From NCBI RefSeq assembly GCF_030296595.1, contig NZ_AP027731.1, positions 3,038,001-3,102,000 on the forward strand: a stretch of 64,000 nt of DNA. The letters run 5' to 3'. A program made the position numbers and the translations under genes. Below are positions 44,334 to 53,598 of the stretch, piece by piece. This stretch comes from Naasia aerilata. Its GTDB lineage: Bacteria > Actinomycetota > Actinomycetes > Actinomycetales > Microbacteriaceae. Numbering within the stretch: position 1 is the first letter of the stretch; each line of letters opens with the position of its first letter. The notes below the pieces were generated by a model. That model saw nothing but the letters and a program-made list of their open reading frames with translations. It had not been told where the DNA came from and did not search any database.

Positions 44334-45293
44334 TCAGCGCGCGTAGGAGGCCGCGAGGAGGCGGAAGCCCTCGTCAAGGGACACCGCTGGCGTCCAGGCG
44401 AGGTCGGCGCGCGTCCGGCGCTGATCGAACCAGTGCGCGGTCGACAGCTGCTCGGCGAGGAAGCGCGTCATCGGCGGCTCGTCCTCTCCGCGCCAGAACC
44501 GCTCGACCATGCCGCCGGCCGCCCGGGCGAGGCCCGGCGGGACGCTCCAGGCCGGCGATCGCACCCCTGCCGCCCGGCAGATGCCCGCCAGCAGCTCGGC
44601 GACGGGTCGCGGCTCGCCGTTGGTGACGACGTAGGCCTGCCCGTGCACCGCGTCGGCGCGCTCGAGCGCCGCGGCGAGCGCGGACGCCGCGTTGTCGATG
44701 TAGGTCGTGTCGATGAGGGCGGCGCCGGAGCCGAGCAGCGGAAGGCGACCGGCGCGGGCGCGCTCCACGATGCGGGCAACCAGCTGGGTGTCGCCCGGAC
44801 CCCACACCAGATGCGGACGCACGGCGACGACCGCGAAATCTGGCGCGTCCGCCTCGAGCGCCAGGAGCTCCGCGACCGCCTTCGTCCGCGCGTACTCGCC
44901 GCGGGCGTGCTCCGGATCGGCCGACTCCGCGTCGGTGCCCTCGAGAGAGTCGCCGGAATGCGCGACGGACGGCGACGACACTTGCACGAACCGCCCCACG
45001 CCTGCGGCGCGAGCGGCGTTTAGTAGCCCGCGCGTTCCCTCGACGTTGACGGCCGCGAACTCGGCGGGCGGACCCGCGAGCGACACCTTCGCGGCCAGGT
45101 GCACCACGGCATCCATGCCGGCGACGGCGCGCGCGACATCCGCGGGCTCGGTCAGCGACCCGCGCAGGTCCTCGGCACCCTGCACCCCGGACGCTCGTCG
45201 CTGGAACGTGCGCACCTCGTGGCCGGCATCCCGGATGGCGGAGGCCGTTGCCCGGCCGAGCAGGCCGCTCGCGCCGGTGACGAGCACCCTCAC
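44334..45293 (-). CDS. oleD: OleD, 2-alkyl-3-oxoalkanoate reductase
   Basis: 319 residues, short-chain dehydrogenase of the NAD-epimerase type. Rossmann motif VRVLVTGASGLLGRATAS at the N-terminus, substrate region VQVSSPSVAHSGDS and active-site YARTK (in HARGEYARTKAVAELL). In olefin biosynthesis OleD reduces the beta-keto acid from OleA to a beta-hydroxy acid with NADPH. GTG 45293 overlaps the oleBC stop by 4 bp (GTGA). Last gene of the oleA-oleBC-oleD operon; context makes this call stronger than sequence alone. Confidence 0.88.
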   Translation of the reverse strand: MRVLVTGASGLLGRATASAIRDAGHEVRTFQRRASGVQGAEDLRGSLTEPADVARAVAGMDAVVHLAAKVSLAGPPAEFAAVNVEGTRGLLNAARAAGVGRFVQVSSPSVAHSGDSLEGTDAESADPEHARGEYARTKAVAELLALEADAPDFAVVAVRPHLVWGPGDTQLVARIVERARAGRLPLLGSGAALIDTTYIDNAASALAAALERADAVHGQAYVVTNGEPRPVAELLAGICRAAGVRSPAWSVPPGLARAAGGMVERFWRGEDEPPMTRFLAEQLSTAHWFDQRRTRADLAWTPAVSLDEGFRLLAASYAR

Positions 45294-47932
45294 GGCCGGG
45301 TCATCCGCTCCCCGCGCAGCACCCGGGCCGCCCAGCGGGACAGGCGTGTGCGGTCGACCTTGGAGTTGTGCCGGATGTCGGTCGGCAGGCGCGGCACGAC
45401 CAGCACGGCAGCCAGGGGCACGCCCGCCGCCGACCGCACGCGCTCGGCGAGTTCGGCGTCCGCGAGGCGGGGCCGGCGGACGGGGTTCCGCAGTTCCACC
45501 ACCGCGACGGCCTGCTGTGTCCCGCGCGGCCCGACGCCGGCCAGGCCTGCGCGCGCGACCTCCGGGAGCTCCCCGATGCGCTGCTCCGGGCCGACGGGTG
45601 TGATCACGCCCTCGGCGGTCACGACGACGTGCACCAGCCGGCCCTCGACCCAGAGCCTGCCCGCCTCGTCGAGGTGTCCGACGTCCCCGGTGCGATGCCA
45701 CCGGCGGCCGCCGGACTCCATCGCGGGGCCGTGCGCCGCCTCCCGCTGCGTGAGCTCGAGGCGGTCGTAGCCGTCCCGCAGGTGGTCAGCGGACACGACG
45801 ATCTCCCCGGCCACCCCCGGCACCACGGCCGGCTCCCCCGTCGCGGCGCCCGATCGGTCGAGCGCGGCGATCCGCACCTCGACGCCGTCCACGGGTGGCC
45901 CGACGAGGACGCCGGCTCCGCCGTCCGCCTCCACGGCGGCCTCCCGCACGTCGTCGAGGGTTGCGGAGGTGAGCAGCAGCCCCTCCGTCATCCCGTACGG
46001 CGTCGACGCCGTGGCCGACGGCATGAGAGCCGCGACGCCCTCGAGCAGCTCGCGGGCGACCGGCGCGCCTGCGGAGAGCACGGTTCGCACGCCGGTGAGC
46101 GCTCGGCGCCGGTCCGGCGTCAGGGAGCCGGCCGTCGCCACCACGTTCGCGACCGCGGCGGGCGACAGGAACACGACGGTCGCGTCGACGGCCGCCACCG
46201 CGTCGGCGACCGCGGAGGCGGTCAGCGTCGCGGGTGAGGTGACGTCCATGTCGGGCGTAGCCGACCGCGCCCCCAGGGCGGGCCCGAGGAGGGCGAACGG
46301 CGCGAAGCCGGCCACCAGTCCGGTGCCGATGCCGACGCCGTACTGGCGCGCCAGCGCGTCCCGCAGCGCCTGCAGCTCCACGTGGGTGTACACGACGCCC
46401 TTGGCCGGGCCGGTGGAGCCGGAGGTGAACAGCACCGCCGCTGTGTCCGCCGGCGCAGGCTCCGGGGGCAGGGCGGCCCCGCGCCCGCGCGCGGCGAGCT
46501 CACCGAAGGACGCCGAGATCCCGAGCAGCCGGCGCACGGGCGCCGGGTAGCGGGCGATCGCGATCCGCTGACCCGGCCAGCGCAGAGCGCGCGCAGCGGC
46601 CAGACCCGGCAGAGCGCCGATCACGTGGTCCGGGCGCGCCCCGGTCACGGCACGGCTCAGCCCGCGGAGGCCCAGGCCGGCATCGGCGACCACGACGATC
46701 GCGCCGATGCGCAGGCACGCGTAGAGCGCGGCGGTGAGGTCGGCGCCGGGCGGCACGAGCAGGGACACCCGATGCCCGGGTCGCACCCCCGCCGCGGTCA
46801 GGCCGGCGGCGAGCTCCCGGACGCGACGGGACAGCAGGCGCCAGGACACGACGCGTGCCGCGCCCCCGGCGGGCGGTGCGAGCTCCACCAGCGCGGTGTC
46901 GGGGCTGTCGCGGAGCTCGTCGAGGACACTCCACAGCGGCGCTCCCCCGATCCCGGGCGGAGGCTCGGCGGCGGGCGTCGCCTCAGGGGCCGGGTCGTCG
47001 AGCCAGGCGAGGGCGGCGGACGCATAGTCGACGTCCTCCGCGATCAGGTGCCCGGCGTCGGGGAAGCGGTGCACGCTCGGGTGGCGGAGGCGCGCGAACA
47101 GGTCGTCCAGGTAGCGGTCCTGGAAGACCGGGTCCCGCGCACCCCAGAGCAGCAGCGCCGGGACGTCGAGGTGACGGATGCCCTCGGCGATGCGGTCGAG
47201 CTCCGGCCGACTGGGATGCCCCGGCTCGGCGGGGATGTCGGCGACGAAGTCGCGGATGCCCTGCCGCCGGTCCGCGCCGCGGTACGGGGCACGGAACGCA
47301 TCCTTCACGGGGCCGGGCAGGGGTGGGTGCCCGAGCGCGAGCGTGGCCTCGAGGAAGGCGGGCGTCCCCGCGGTGGAGGCGCCCAGGACGGGCGGCAGGA
47401 GCGCGAGCCGCAGGGGCGCGGGAACAGGCGTCTCCGGTGCCTGGTGGACCGCGGTGTTGAGGGACACGATCCCGCTCAGCTGGTCGGCGTGGTCCACGGC
47501 CCAGCCGAGCGCGACGACGCCTCCCCAGTCGTGGCCGACGGTGACGACGGGGCCGTCGATCCCGAGCTCTGCGGTCAGCTCGCCGAGGTCGCGCACCCGC
47601 CGCGGGAGCGTCCGGCGCTCGCCCGTGCGCTCCGAGAAGCCCATCTCCAGCTGGTCAGGGGCGACGACGCGCCACGCCGTTCCGCCGGCGGCCGCCTGAG
47701 CCGTGGCCGCCGACAGCAGGCGGCGCCACAGGTAGGACCAGGTGGGGTTGCCGTGCACGCACAGCAGAGTCCCGGTCGGCGCGATCCTCAGCTCGGCCAG
47801 CCGGGCCGCGTTGTCCAGGACGTGCCAGGTGCGGGTCGCCCCGGCGGAGCGCACCTCGACCAGGCGCGAGAAGCGCGCGTCGAGGCCCGGCAGGCCCGAC
47901 GGCGGAAGGGCCGCGGGCGCCGCCCGGTTCAC
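45290..47932 (-). CDS. oleBC: OleBC fusion: beta-lactone decarboxylase plus beta-lactone synthetase
   Basis: 880 residues. The N-terminal 300 are an alpha/beta hydrolase of the haloalkane-dehalogenase type: LLCVHGNPTWSYLWRRLL, nucleophile D135 in TVGHDWGGVVALGWA, His in DAGHLIAEDVD (OleB). The rest is an AMP-forming ligase: P-loop LFTSGSTGPAKGVVYTH, TPYGMTEGLLLTS, WHRTGDVGHLDEAG (OleC). OleC makes a beta-lactone from the beta-hydroxy acid; OleB decarboxylates it to an olefin. The fused form is known in actinobacteria such as Micrococcus. GTG 47932 overlaps the oleA stop; the 200-residue upstream extension in that frame is spurious. Confidence 0.92.
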   Translation of the reverse strand: MNRAAPAALPPSGLPGLDARFSRLVEVRSAGATRTWHVLDNAARLAELRIAPTGTLLCVHGNPTWSYLWRRLLSAATAQAAAGGTAWRVVAPDQLEMGFSERTGERRTLPRRVRDLGELTAELGIDGPVVTVGHDWGGVVALGWAVDHADQLSGIVSLNTAVHQAPETPVPAPLRLALLPPVLGASTAGTPAFLEATLALGHPPLPGPVKDAFRAPYRGADRRQGIRDFVADIPAEPGHPSRPELDRIAEGIRHLDVPALLLWGARDPVFQDRYLDDLFARLRHPSVHRFPDAGHLIAEDVDYASAALAWLDDPAPEATPAAEPPPGIGGAPLWSVLDELRDSPDTALVELAPPAGGAARVVSWRLLSRRVRELAAGLTAAGVRPGHRVSLLVPPGADLTAALYACLRIGAIVVVADAGLGLRGLSRAVTGARPDHVIGALPGLAAARALRWPGQRIAIARYPAPVRRLLGISASFGELAARGRGAALPPEPAPADTAAVLFTSGSTGPAKGVVYTHVELQALRDALARQYGVGIGTGLVAGFAPFALLGPALGARSATPDMDVTSPATLTASAVADAVAAVDATVVFLSPAAVANVVATAGSLTPDRRRALTGVRTVLSAGAPVARELLEGVAALMPSATASTPYGMTEGLLLTSATLDDVREAAVEADGGAGVLVGPPVDGVEVRIAALDRSGAATGEPAVVPGVAGEIVVSADHLRDGYDRLELTQREAAHGPAMESGGRRWHRTGDVGHLDEAGRLWVEGRLVHVVVTAEGVITPVGPEQRIGELPEVARAGLAGVGPRGTQQAVAVVELRNPVRRPRLADAELAERVRSAAGVPLAAVLVVPRLPTDIRHNSKVDRTRLSRWAARVLRGERMTRP

Positions 47933-48951
47933 CAGGCGAGTTCCAGCATGGACGTGTTGAGGCCTGAGCCGACGCCCATCAGGAGCACCCGGTTGCCGGG
48001 CTTCAGCCGGTCCTTCTCCTCGACCAGCGTCATCGGAATGGACGCGGGGCCGACGTTGCCGAAGCGGGGGTAGGTCAGGGGAACACGTTCGCGGTCGATG
48101 CCGACCGCCTTGAGCAGCGCGTTGGTGTGGACGTCGGAGACCTGATGCATGACGTAGCGGTCCATGCCCTGCCAGTTCCAGTCCCGCTTCGCCTCCTTCC
48201 ACGCGGACACGACGAGCTCCATGCCGCCCTTGAGCAGCGCCTTGGCATCGGTGAACATGCCGTCGACGCTGCCGACGCACACGTCGTGGAACTGGGTGGC
48301 CGCCCGGGTGATGCCGCCGACGAGCCGGTGTCCGCCCGGATGCGCGTCCGCGGGACCCAGGACCGCCGCGGCCGCACCGGACCCGAGGGTGAGGCTCGCG
48401 AACTCGCTCATGAAGTCGGCCCGCTTGATGCCGGGGCGCGTGAGGCGCTCGATGGTGTTGAGCTGGATCTCGTCGGCGTCCTCGCCGTCGATGACCACGG
48501 CGTAGCTGATCTGGCCGGAGTCGATCATCTGCGCGGCGAGGCTCATGCCGTTCACGAAGCCGAGGCACGCGTTCGCGATGTCGAAGTTGATGGCGGAGGT
48601 CGGCAGCCCGAGGCCGTGGTGCAGGCGCACGGCGACCGACGGCTCGAGGTGCGGGCGCGTGACCGAGGTGTTGATGAGGAGGCCGACCTGGTCCGGCCGC
48701 ACGCCGGCTTCGGCGAGCGCGCGCTTGCCTGCGTCGATGGCTGCGCTGTCGAACTCCTGGGCGTCACCCCAGTTGCGGCGCTCCTGGATGCCGGCGACCC
48801 GCTGCAGCAGGCCCTCCGGGAGACGGAGCCGCTTGAGCACGGGGCGCAGCAGGCTGTCGATCTGCTCCGAGGTGGTCACCTTGGTGGCGACCGTGCTCGC
48901 GACCGACAGCAGAGACACGTTGCGGTGTCTCCACGTTGCGTTTCCGTCCAA
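47929..48951 (-). CDS. oleA: OleA, acyl-CoA condensing thiolase-family enzyme
   Basis: 340 residues, KAS III/thiolase fold. Catalytic C129 in FDIANACLGFVNGM, H269 in RYVMHQVSDVH and N299 in RFGNVGPASIP. Joins two fatty acyl-CoAs head to head to a beta-keto acid, the first step to long-chain alkenes. Start MDGNATWRHRNVSLLSVAST matches OleA starts. First gene of the operon; oleBC begins inside its stop codon. It could be confused with FabH, but the oleBC-oleD context settles the call. Confidence 0.93.
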   Translation of the reverse strand: MDGNATWRHRNVSLLSVASTVATKVTTSEQIDSLLRPVLKRLRLPEGLLQRVAGIQERRNWGDAQEFDSAAIDAGKRALAEAGVRPDQVGLLINTSVTRPHLEPSVAVRLHHGLGLPTSAINFDIANACLGFVNGMSLAAQMIDSGQISYAVVIDGEDADEIQLNTIERLTRPGIKRADFMSEFASLTLGSGAAAAVLGPADAHPGGHRLVGGITRAATQFHDVCVGSVDGMFTDAKALLKGGMELVVSAWKEAKRDWNWQGMDRYVMHQVSDVHTNALLKAVGIDRERVPLTYPRFGNVGPASIPMTLVEEKDRLKPGNRVLLMGVGSGLNTSMLELAW

Positions 48952-49104
48952 CGAAGGCTCCCTGTTCTCCTGCAGGCGCGCGGGGGCGTGCCCCCTCTAT
49001 TGTCTCCCCCGCAGATGTGCGCGGCGTCACACTCCGGTACGCCCCCGCCGGGGCTACGGATGCGGTATAAGCGGACCGCTCGCCCGACGTCGTAGTCTCG
49101 ACCC

Positions 49105-49481
49105 ATGGCGGCGGGGTTCTCCGGGGACGCGGTGCGGGTCGACGTCTGGCTGTGGTCGGTGCGGCTGTACAAGACGCGCTCGCTGGCGACCGCCGCGTGC
49201 CGTGCCGGCCACGTCCGCGTCAACGGCGAGCGCGCCAAGCCCGCTCAGTCCGTGCGAGTCGGCGACGAGGTCGTGGCGCGCACCGACCGGGACCACATCC
49301 TCGGCGTCCGGTCCCTGCTCACCAAGCGAGTCGCGGCATCCGTGGCGGCCGAGGCGGTCGACGACCGCACTCCCCTCCGCCGCCGCGCACCGAGGCGCCG
49401 ATCGCGGTCCTGCGTGAGCGCGGCGCCGGCAGGCCCACCAAGCGCGACCGCCGCGACCTCGAACGCCTGCGCGCGCGCTGA
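49105..49481 (+). CDS. S4-domain RNA-binding protein, Hsp15-like (one frameshift)
   Basis: About 125 residues after correction. The S4 domain is clear: VRVDVWLWSVRLYKTRSLAT and GHVRVNGERAKPAQSVRVGD. In Hsp15 and relatives it binds rRNA or stalled 50S-tRNA complexes. The frame breaks near 49375 (VDDRTP to RTEAPIAVLRERGAGRPTKR), one base missing in a C run; the restored tail is basic and typical (KRDRRDLERLRAR). ATG 49105. Its stop is three bases from the convergent zinc peptidase stop. Confidence 0.82.
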
Positions 49482-49484
49482 CGC

Positions 49485-50489
49485 TCAGACGCCCCGCACG
49501 AGGTCGTGCACCTGCGCGAGCTTCTCCCCGATCGCCGGGGTCAGCACGAAGGGGTAGAGGTCCGGCTCCCCCATGGACCGGTTGATCGCGTTGACGGCCA
49601 GCGAGAAGCCGTGCCAGCGCGTGAGGACCTCGGGCATGGTCAACCCGGAGATGTCCGCCGCCCCGCGGGAGCTGATGCTTCCGGCCAGCGGGGCGGGCAC
49701 GCCGGTCGGCCCGTCCACCGTGACGCCCACGGACGCGGTGGTCTCCAGGACGTCCGCGATGTGCAGGTAGTGGGCGAAGGTCTCGGCGAAGTCCTCCCAC
49801 GGGTGCATGGTGGCGTACTGGGAGATGTGGTCGGTCGCCCAGTCGCCGGCGTCCCCGTTCCCGTAGTGCGCCGTGAGCGCGTCGCCGTAGTCCTGCCGCT
49901 CGTCGCCGAACAGCTGCCGGAACGGCTCCACCTCCGGCTGCTCGTCGACGAGGACCAGCCAGTAGTAGTGGCCGATCTCGTGCCGCAGGTGGCCGAGCAT
50001 GGTGCGGTACGGCTCCCCGAGCTGGATCCGCACCTCCTCGCGGTGCGGATCGCTGGCCTCGGTGAGGTTGATCGTGATGAGCCCGTCCGCATGGCCGGTG
50101 AGGACCTGCTCGCCGTCGGCGGGCGACTTCAGAGCGAAGCCGAGGCCGTGGTCGCCCGCGCGCACTTCGATCGGGAGGCCGAGGTGCCGCAGCTGCCGGA
50201 CGAGGCGGCGCTTCGCCTGCTCGGCCACGGCCAGCTGCACGATGGCCACCGGGTCGCCCTCGCCCGGCCGCTCCACGGTCAGCCGGTCGGAGGCGCACTC
50301 TCCGTCGCCCTCGGGATCGGCGACCCAGTTGCAGCCGATCTGCTCCCGGAAGCCGCACAGCACCTCCGCGTCTGCGAGGACGATGTCGTCCCGGTCGGGG
50401 CTGTAGGCCAGGGAGGTGGAGCAGGCGAGGCACATCCGGTCCTCGAATTCGACCCAGGCGCCGCACTTCGGGCAGGCGAAGACGCGCAT
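49485..50489 (-). CDS. Putative zinc-binding metallopeptidase with N-terminal zinc ribbon
   Basis: 334 residues. The N-terminal ribbon MRVFACPKCGAW and MCLACS resembles the zinc-ribbon found on this family (Peptidase_Mx type). The catalytic part has LRHEIGHYYWLVLVDE (HExxH) and HPWEDFAETFAHYLH, supplying a third ligand, as in gluzincin-like peptidases. No signal peptide. Substrate unknown. ATG 50489 has AAGGAGAG upstream. Monocistronic, convergent with the S4 gene. Confidence 0.85.
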   Translation of the reverse strand: MRVFACPKCGAWVEFEDRMCLACSTSLAYSPDRDDIVLADAEVLCGFREQIGCNWVADPEGDGECASDRLTVERPGEGDPVAIVQLAVAEQAKRRLVRQLRHLGLPIEVRAGDHGLGFALKSPADGEQVLTGHADGLITINLTEASDPHREEVRIQLGEPYRTMLGHLRHEIGHYYWLVLVDEQPEVEPFRQLFGDERQDYGDALTAHYGNGDAGDWATDHISQYATMHPWEDFAETFAHYLHIADVLETTASVGVTVDGPTGVPAPLAGSISSRGAADISGLTMPEVLTRWHGFSLAVNAINRSMGEPDLYPFVLTPAIGEKLAQVHDLVRGV

Positions 50490-50640
50490 GGCTCTCCTTC
50501 TTCTCGGAGGTTCTCACGCTACCCGGCGCTTGCTGGAGGGCCCGCCCCCTGCGACACGCCGCACTCGAGGGCGCCGGGAGTGGCTGGAGGGACCGAGTCA
50601 AGGCCTGTGTCCGACGCGGTCGAGCGGCAAGGGTGGGGGC

Positions 50641-50763
50641 ATGGACGACGACCTCGTCGACGCAGCTGCGCCGCACTGCCCGCAATGCCAGGGACCGATG
50701 GATGCGCTCGTGAGCGCCTTCTGGTGCCTCGACTGCGGCCAGAGCGCGGCCATCGCCGCCTAG
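50641..50763 (+). CDS. Small zinc-ribbon protein
   Basis: 40 residues: HCPQCQGPMDALVSAFWCLD with CxxC...CxxC (second pair CLDC), a minimal zinc ribbon. ATG 50641 preceded by GGTGGGGG. Function unknown. The pattern matches tiny proteins found in this family of bacteria, but I cannot name it. Confidence 0.6.
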   Translation: MDDDLVDAAAPHCPQCQGPMDALVSAFWCLDCGQSAAIAA

Positions 50764-50935
50764 CCCCCGACCGGCGCCCCTCCCCTCCGGGGCTCCCGCT
50801 TCCACGGCGCCCGGGGAAACCGCGAAAAGAGGGGCCTGTTCAGGCCTTGCCCGTGGGGCCTAGCATGAGGCACCGCACGATGGGCGATGACGCCCCTCTT
50901 GCTCCTTACAGTTCGCCGAGAAAAAGGTGGTCCCC

Positions 50936-51106
50936 GTGAGCAACACCCTTCTGATCATCATCGCCGTCGTCGCCATCATCCTGCTGCTGGTCGGCGGGTT
51001 CACCCAGGCGCTGCAGTTCCTCCTCTGGGTGGGAATCGTGCTCCTCATCATCGCGGTGATCCTGTTCATCGTGAGGATGGTGGGCGGGCGCGGAACGCGC
51101 GTCTGA
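50936..51106 (+). CDS. Small two-helix membrane protein
   Basis: 56 residues from GTG 50936 (VSNTLLIIIAVVAIILLLVG), with AAAAAGGTGG just upstream. Two hydrophobic helices are separated by GFTQALQF, and the C-terminus is basic (RMVGGRGTRV). A strong terminator follows. Function unknown; such small proteins often respond to envelope stress. Confidence 0.65.
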   Translation: MSNTLLIIIAVVAIILLLVGGFTQALQFLLWVGIVLLIIAVILFIVRMVGGRGTRV

Positions 51107-51118
51107 CCTTCACGTCGG

Positions 51119-51158
51119 AAGGGCGTGCATCCGGGTCGTTCCCGGGTGCACGCCCTTT
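51119..51158 (+). terminator. Intrinsic terminator after the small membrane protein
   Basis: AAGGGCGTGCATCCGGG (51119-51135) pairs with CCCGGGTGCACGCCCTTT (51141-51158), almost perfectly, with a 5-base loop and a short T-rich end. It may also serve the convergent gene at 51171. Confidence 0.85.
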
Positions 51159-51170
51159 CTCGTGTCCGCC

Positions 51171-51896
51171 TCAGCCCTCGGCGGAGTCTCCATCCGCCGG
51201 GGCCTGGGCCAGCCGGTAGGACCGCTCCCGCACCGCCGCCACCCACGCGTAGATGCCGGCGCCGGGCAGCGGGCGCCGGGCGGCGTCGAAGCGCGGCGCG
51301 TCCGCATCCACCGTCTCGTGTGCGTGGCGCCGCAGCTCGAGGACGGCGAAGCGGTGCCAGCGGCCGCGCGGCGTAGCCCAGAACAGGTCGAGGGTCCAGC
51401 TCCCGTCGCCGACGGCCTCGCGCGGATCGGCGGGCAGATCCCCTGCCGTGCGGAGGCGCGCGCCGACCAGCACGGGCCCCTGCGTCCCGCGGTAGGGCAG
51501 CAGGCAGCCGAACCAGGCCCGACGTGCCGAGGAGTGCGGCAGGAGCAGGAATCGGCCGGGCACGCCGACGCCTGTCGTCGACAGCTCCAGGTCGGCCGGT
51601 CCCGTTGGCGTCTGCACCCGCAGTGCCAGTCCGAGGATGTCGGGCAGCGGCGCCGGAAGCCCGGCGGACCTCGACACTCGCGCGATTCCGCTCTGGACAC
51701 CGCTCCCGTCGATCCAGCCGATGCCGGAGCGCGCGGGTCCTGTGCGCCAGGTCACCACGGCGTCGAACAGGACGCCGCGAGCGTGGATCGGCCGAGGTCG
51801 GCGCACCAGGAGCACGATCGAGAAGAGGACCCCGAGCGCGTCGCCGATCAGGGCGGACGGGGCGAGGCGCCGGCGGAGGGCGCGGAAGGTCGGCAT
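51171..51896 (-). CDS. Conserved hypothetical protein (phosphodiesterase label uncertain)
   Basis: 241 residues, ATG 51896 (MPTFRALRRRLAPSALIGDA). Motifs: RRPRPIHARGVLFDAVVTW, ARVSRSAGLPAPLPDILGLA, LRVQTPTGPADLEL, FGCLLPYRGTQGPVLVG. Similar proteins in Microbacteriaceae carry the name phosphodiesterase, but I see no metal-binding motif to support it. One N-terminal hydrophobic segment (IGDALGVLFSIVLLV) may anchor it to the membrane. Confidence 0.65.
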   Translation of the reverse strand: MPTFRALRRRLAPSALIGDALGVLFSIVLLVRRPRPIHARGVLFDAVVTWRTGPARSGIGWIDGSGVQSGIARVSRSAGLPAPLPDILGLALRVQTPTGPADLELSTTGVGVPGRFLLLPHSSARRAWFGCLLPYRGTQGPVLVGARLRTAGDLPADPREAVGDGSWTLDLFWATPRGRWHRFAVLELRRHAHETVDADAPRFDAARRPLPGAGIYAWVAAVRERSYRLAQAPADGDSAEG

Positions 51897-52029
51897 GGGA
51901 GACGAGCGTATGGCTGAGGTTCGGCGACGTCCTCCGGGACCACACGGGGTTGCGCCGTGCGACGAGATGGGCTCTGATGACACGGGTTGCCATCTGGGTC
52001 TAGCCCTGAGCATCCCTCGGGTCCACACT

Positions 52030-52179
52030 GTGTCCGTGCGCGAAGAGGAGCACGACGAACTCGTGGCTGTGGCGTGGGAGAACTGCCCGCGCTGCATGAT
52101 CGCGTTCGAGCTGGATGCCGCGGCCGGCTGCTTCTACCTCGTCTGCCCTCTCTGCGGCATGACGAAGTCCTTCGCCTGA
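52030..52179 (+). CDS. Small zinc-ribbon protein
   Basis: About 49 residues from GTG 52030 (or 52036). ENCPRCMIAF and YLVCPLCGMTKSFA give a CxxC...CxxC ribbon. No ribosome site is obvious, so the start is uncertain. A similar tiny ribbon protein lies at 50641; they are not close relatives in sequence. Confidence 0.5.
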   Translation: MSVREEEHDELVAVAWENCPRCMIAFELDAAAGCFYLVCPLCGMTKSFA

Positions 52180-52274
52180 CCCGCCGCGCACCGGCGGGAC
52201 TCCGACCGGGCGGCGTGCCGAGGGCTCCGCGACCCGACTCGACAAGCAGGCAGCCCTGGCGCCACAGTTGCCGG

Positions 52275-53030
52275 ATGTTCGAAAGCGAGCGCAGGAGCGC
52301 CGTGCGCGAGCGAGTGCTGACGCTCGCCCACGACGACGAGAGGGTCGTGGCGGCCGCCGTCGTGGGGTCTCTCGCCCGAGGGGAAGGCGACCGATGGTCG
52401 GACCTCGACCTGAGCTTCGGCTTGGCCGATGGCGTCTCCCGGACGGAGGTGCTCGACGAGTGGGAAAGCGCGCTCCGGGCGGAGTTCGGCGCCGTCGCCC
52501 TGTTCGATCTCCCATCGGGCGCCTTCGTCTATCGCGTGCTGCTGATCCCCGGCGGCCTGCAGGTCGACCTCTCGGTGGCACCGGCGAGCCGGTTCGGACC
52601 GCGCGGACCGGAGTTCCAGCTCCTCTTCGGAGACGCGGTCCACGCTGAGGAGGAGGGCGTCCTGCGCTCGGCGGACGAGATGTTCGGCTACGCGGCTCAT
52701 CACGCCGTTCGGGCCCGGGTCGCCATCGAGCGCGGGCGGATGCTCCAGGCCGAGCAGTGGCTCGGCGGCCTCCGAGCGGAGGTCGTGGCGCTCGCGTGCC
52801 GTCGGCACGGGCTGCAGGACTGGCAGGCGCGGGGCGCACACCTTCTGCCGGACGATGCGCAGGCTCGGCTGTCCGCCACGCTCGCGCGCTCTCTGGAGTC
52901 AGCCGAGCTGCGGCGAGCGCTCGGAGCCGCCATCGACGCGCTCTGCGTCGAGGGTGCGGAGGCGGGGATCGCCGGGGCGGTGTCGGACGAGCTGCGCCGC
53001 CTGGGCGCGGCTCGCGATCCCGGCGAGTAA
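52275..53030 (+). CDS. Nucleotidyltransferase-domain protein
   Basis: 251 residues, ATG 52275. The N-terminal half has the nucleotidyltransferase signature GSLARGEGDRWSDLDL (GS...DxD) and a third acidic strand GGLQVDLSVAPASRF. The C-terminal half is helical (YAAHHAVRARVAIERGRMLQ, AEQWLGGLRAEVVALACRR), as in kanamycin/aminoglycoside adenylyltransferase-like proteins. Could modify a small molecule or a toxin-antitoxin partner. No resistance claim can be made from this alone. Confidence 0.75.
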   Translation: MFESERRSAVRERVLTLAHDDERVVAAAVVGSLARGEGDRWSDLDLSFGLADGVSRTEVLDEWESALRAEFGAVALFDLPSGAFVYRVLLIPGGLQVDLSVAPASRFGPRGPEFQLLFGDAVHAEEEGVLRSADEMFGYAAHHAVRARVAIERGRMLQAEQWLGGLRAEVVALACRRHGLQDWQARGAHLLPDDAQARLSATLARSLESAELRRALGAAIDALCVEGAEAGIAGAVSDELRRLGAARDPGE

Positions 53031-53046
53031 CGGCGATACTCCGACC

Positions 53047-53586
53047 ATGCAGGTCGACCACACGCTCTCCTCCGACGAGTTCTGGGCTCGGTATGCGCAG
53101 TTCGAGGACCGCATGCGCGGATCCTTCGACGCCGCGCCCGTCCTGCAGATCGCCGGATGGCCCGGGGAGCGACTCCTCGGGGAGTGGGACTACGAGGGCG
53201 CGGCCCGGGCCGTCGTGCATCGGCGGGGCGACCGGGAGATCACCGTGCGCACGAGCGACGGCGAGCCCGAATGGGCGGTGCGGCAGCAGTGGCTCCACAC
53301 CATGCTGTCCGGGTCGGGCGGATCACGCGATCTGTCGCGGTTCGCCCTGCAGCCGCCCGTGCCCGCTGCCATCCGGGTCGACGACCGCGAAGCCCACGCC
53401 CAGCTGTGGCAGAGCGCGCAGCACTGGCACCTGAGCCTGCGCCACGACGGATACACGGTCCTCGCGTCGGGCGACGAGGAGTTCCCGGCTCTCCTCGCCC
53501 TGGAGCGGATCACCGACCTCGAGCCCCTGCTCGCCGCTCGCCGCCGAGAGGTGGAGGCGAAGCGCCGGTCCACCGGCCTCGACTGA
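53047..53586 (+). CDS. Hypothetical protein
   Basis: 179 residues, ATG 53047, 16 bp after the nucleotidyltransferase gene, so probably co-transcribed. MQVDHTLSSDEFWARYAQFE, AAPVLQIAGWPGERLLGEWD and RHDGYTVLASGDEEFPALLA are the clearest parts. Soluble, mixed alpha/beta by eye. I do not recognise it. It ends 12 bp from the convergent DUF5997-like gene. Confidence 0.65.
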   Translation: MQVDHTLSSDEFWARYAQFEDRMRGSFDAAPVLQIAGWPGERLLGEWDYEGAARAVVHRRGDREITVRTSDGEPEWAVRQQWLHTMLSGSGGSRDLSRFALQPPVPAAIRVDDREAHAQLWQSAQHWHLSLRHDGYTVLASGDEEFPALLALERITDLEPLLAARRREVEAKRRSTGLD

Positions 53587-53598
53587 GGGCGGCCGAGG

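Noticed and set aside
47933..48568. N-terminal extension of OleBC by about 200 codons
   Set aside because: Overlaps oleA in another frame and has no domain; the GTG at 47932 gives the family-typical start.
52275..53030. Calling the nucleotidyltransferase an aminoglycoside-resistance gene
   Set aside because: Only the general nucleotidyltransferase signature is visible; substrate-specific residues cannot be verified by eye.
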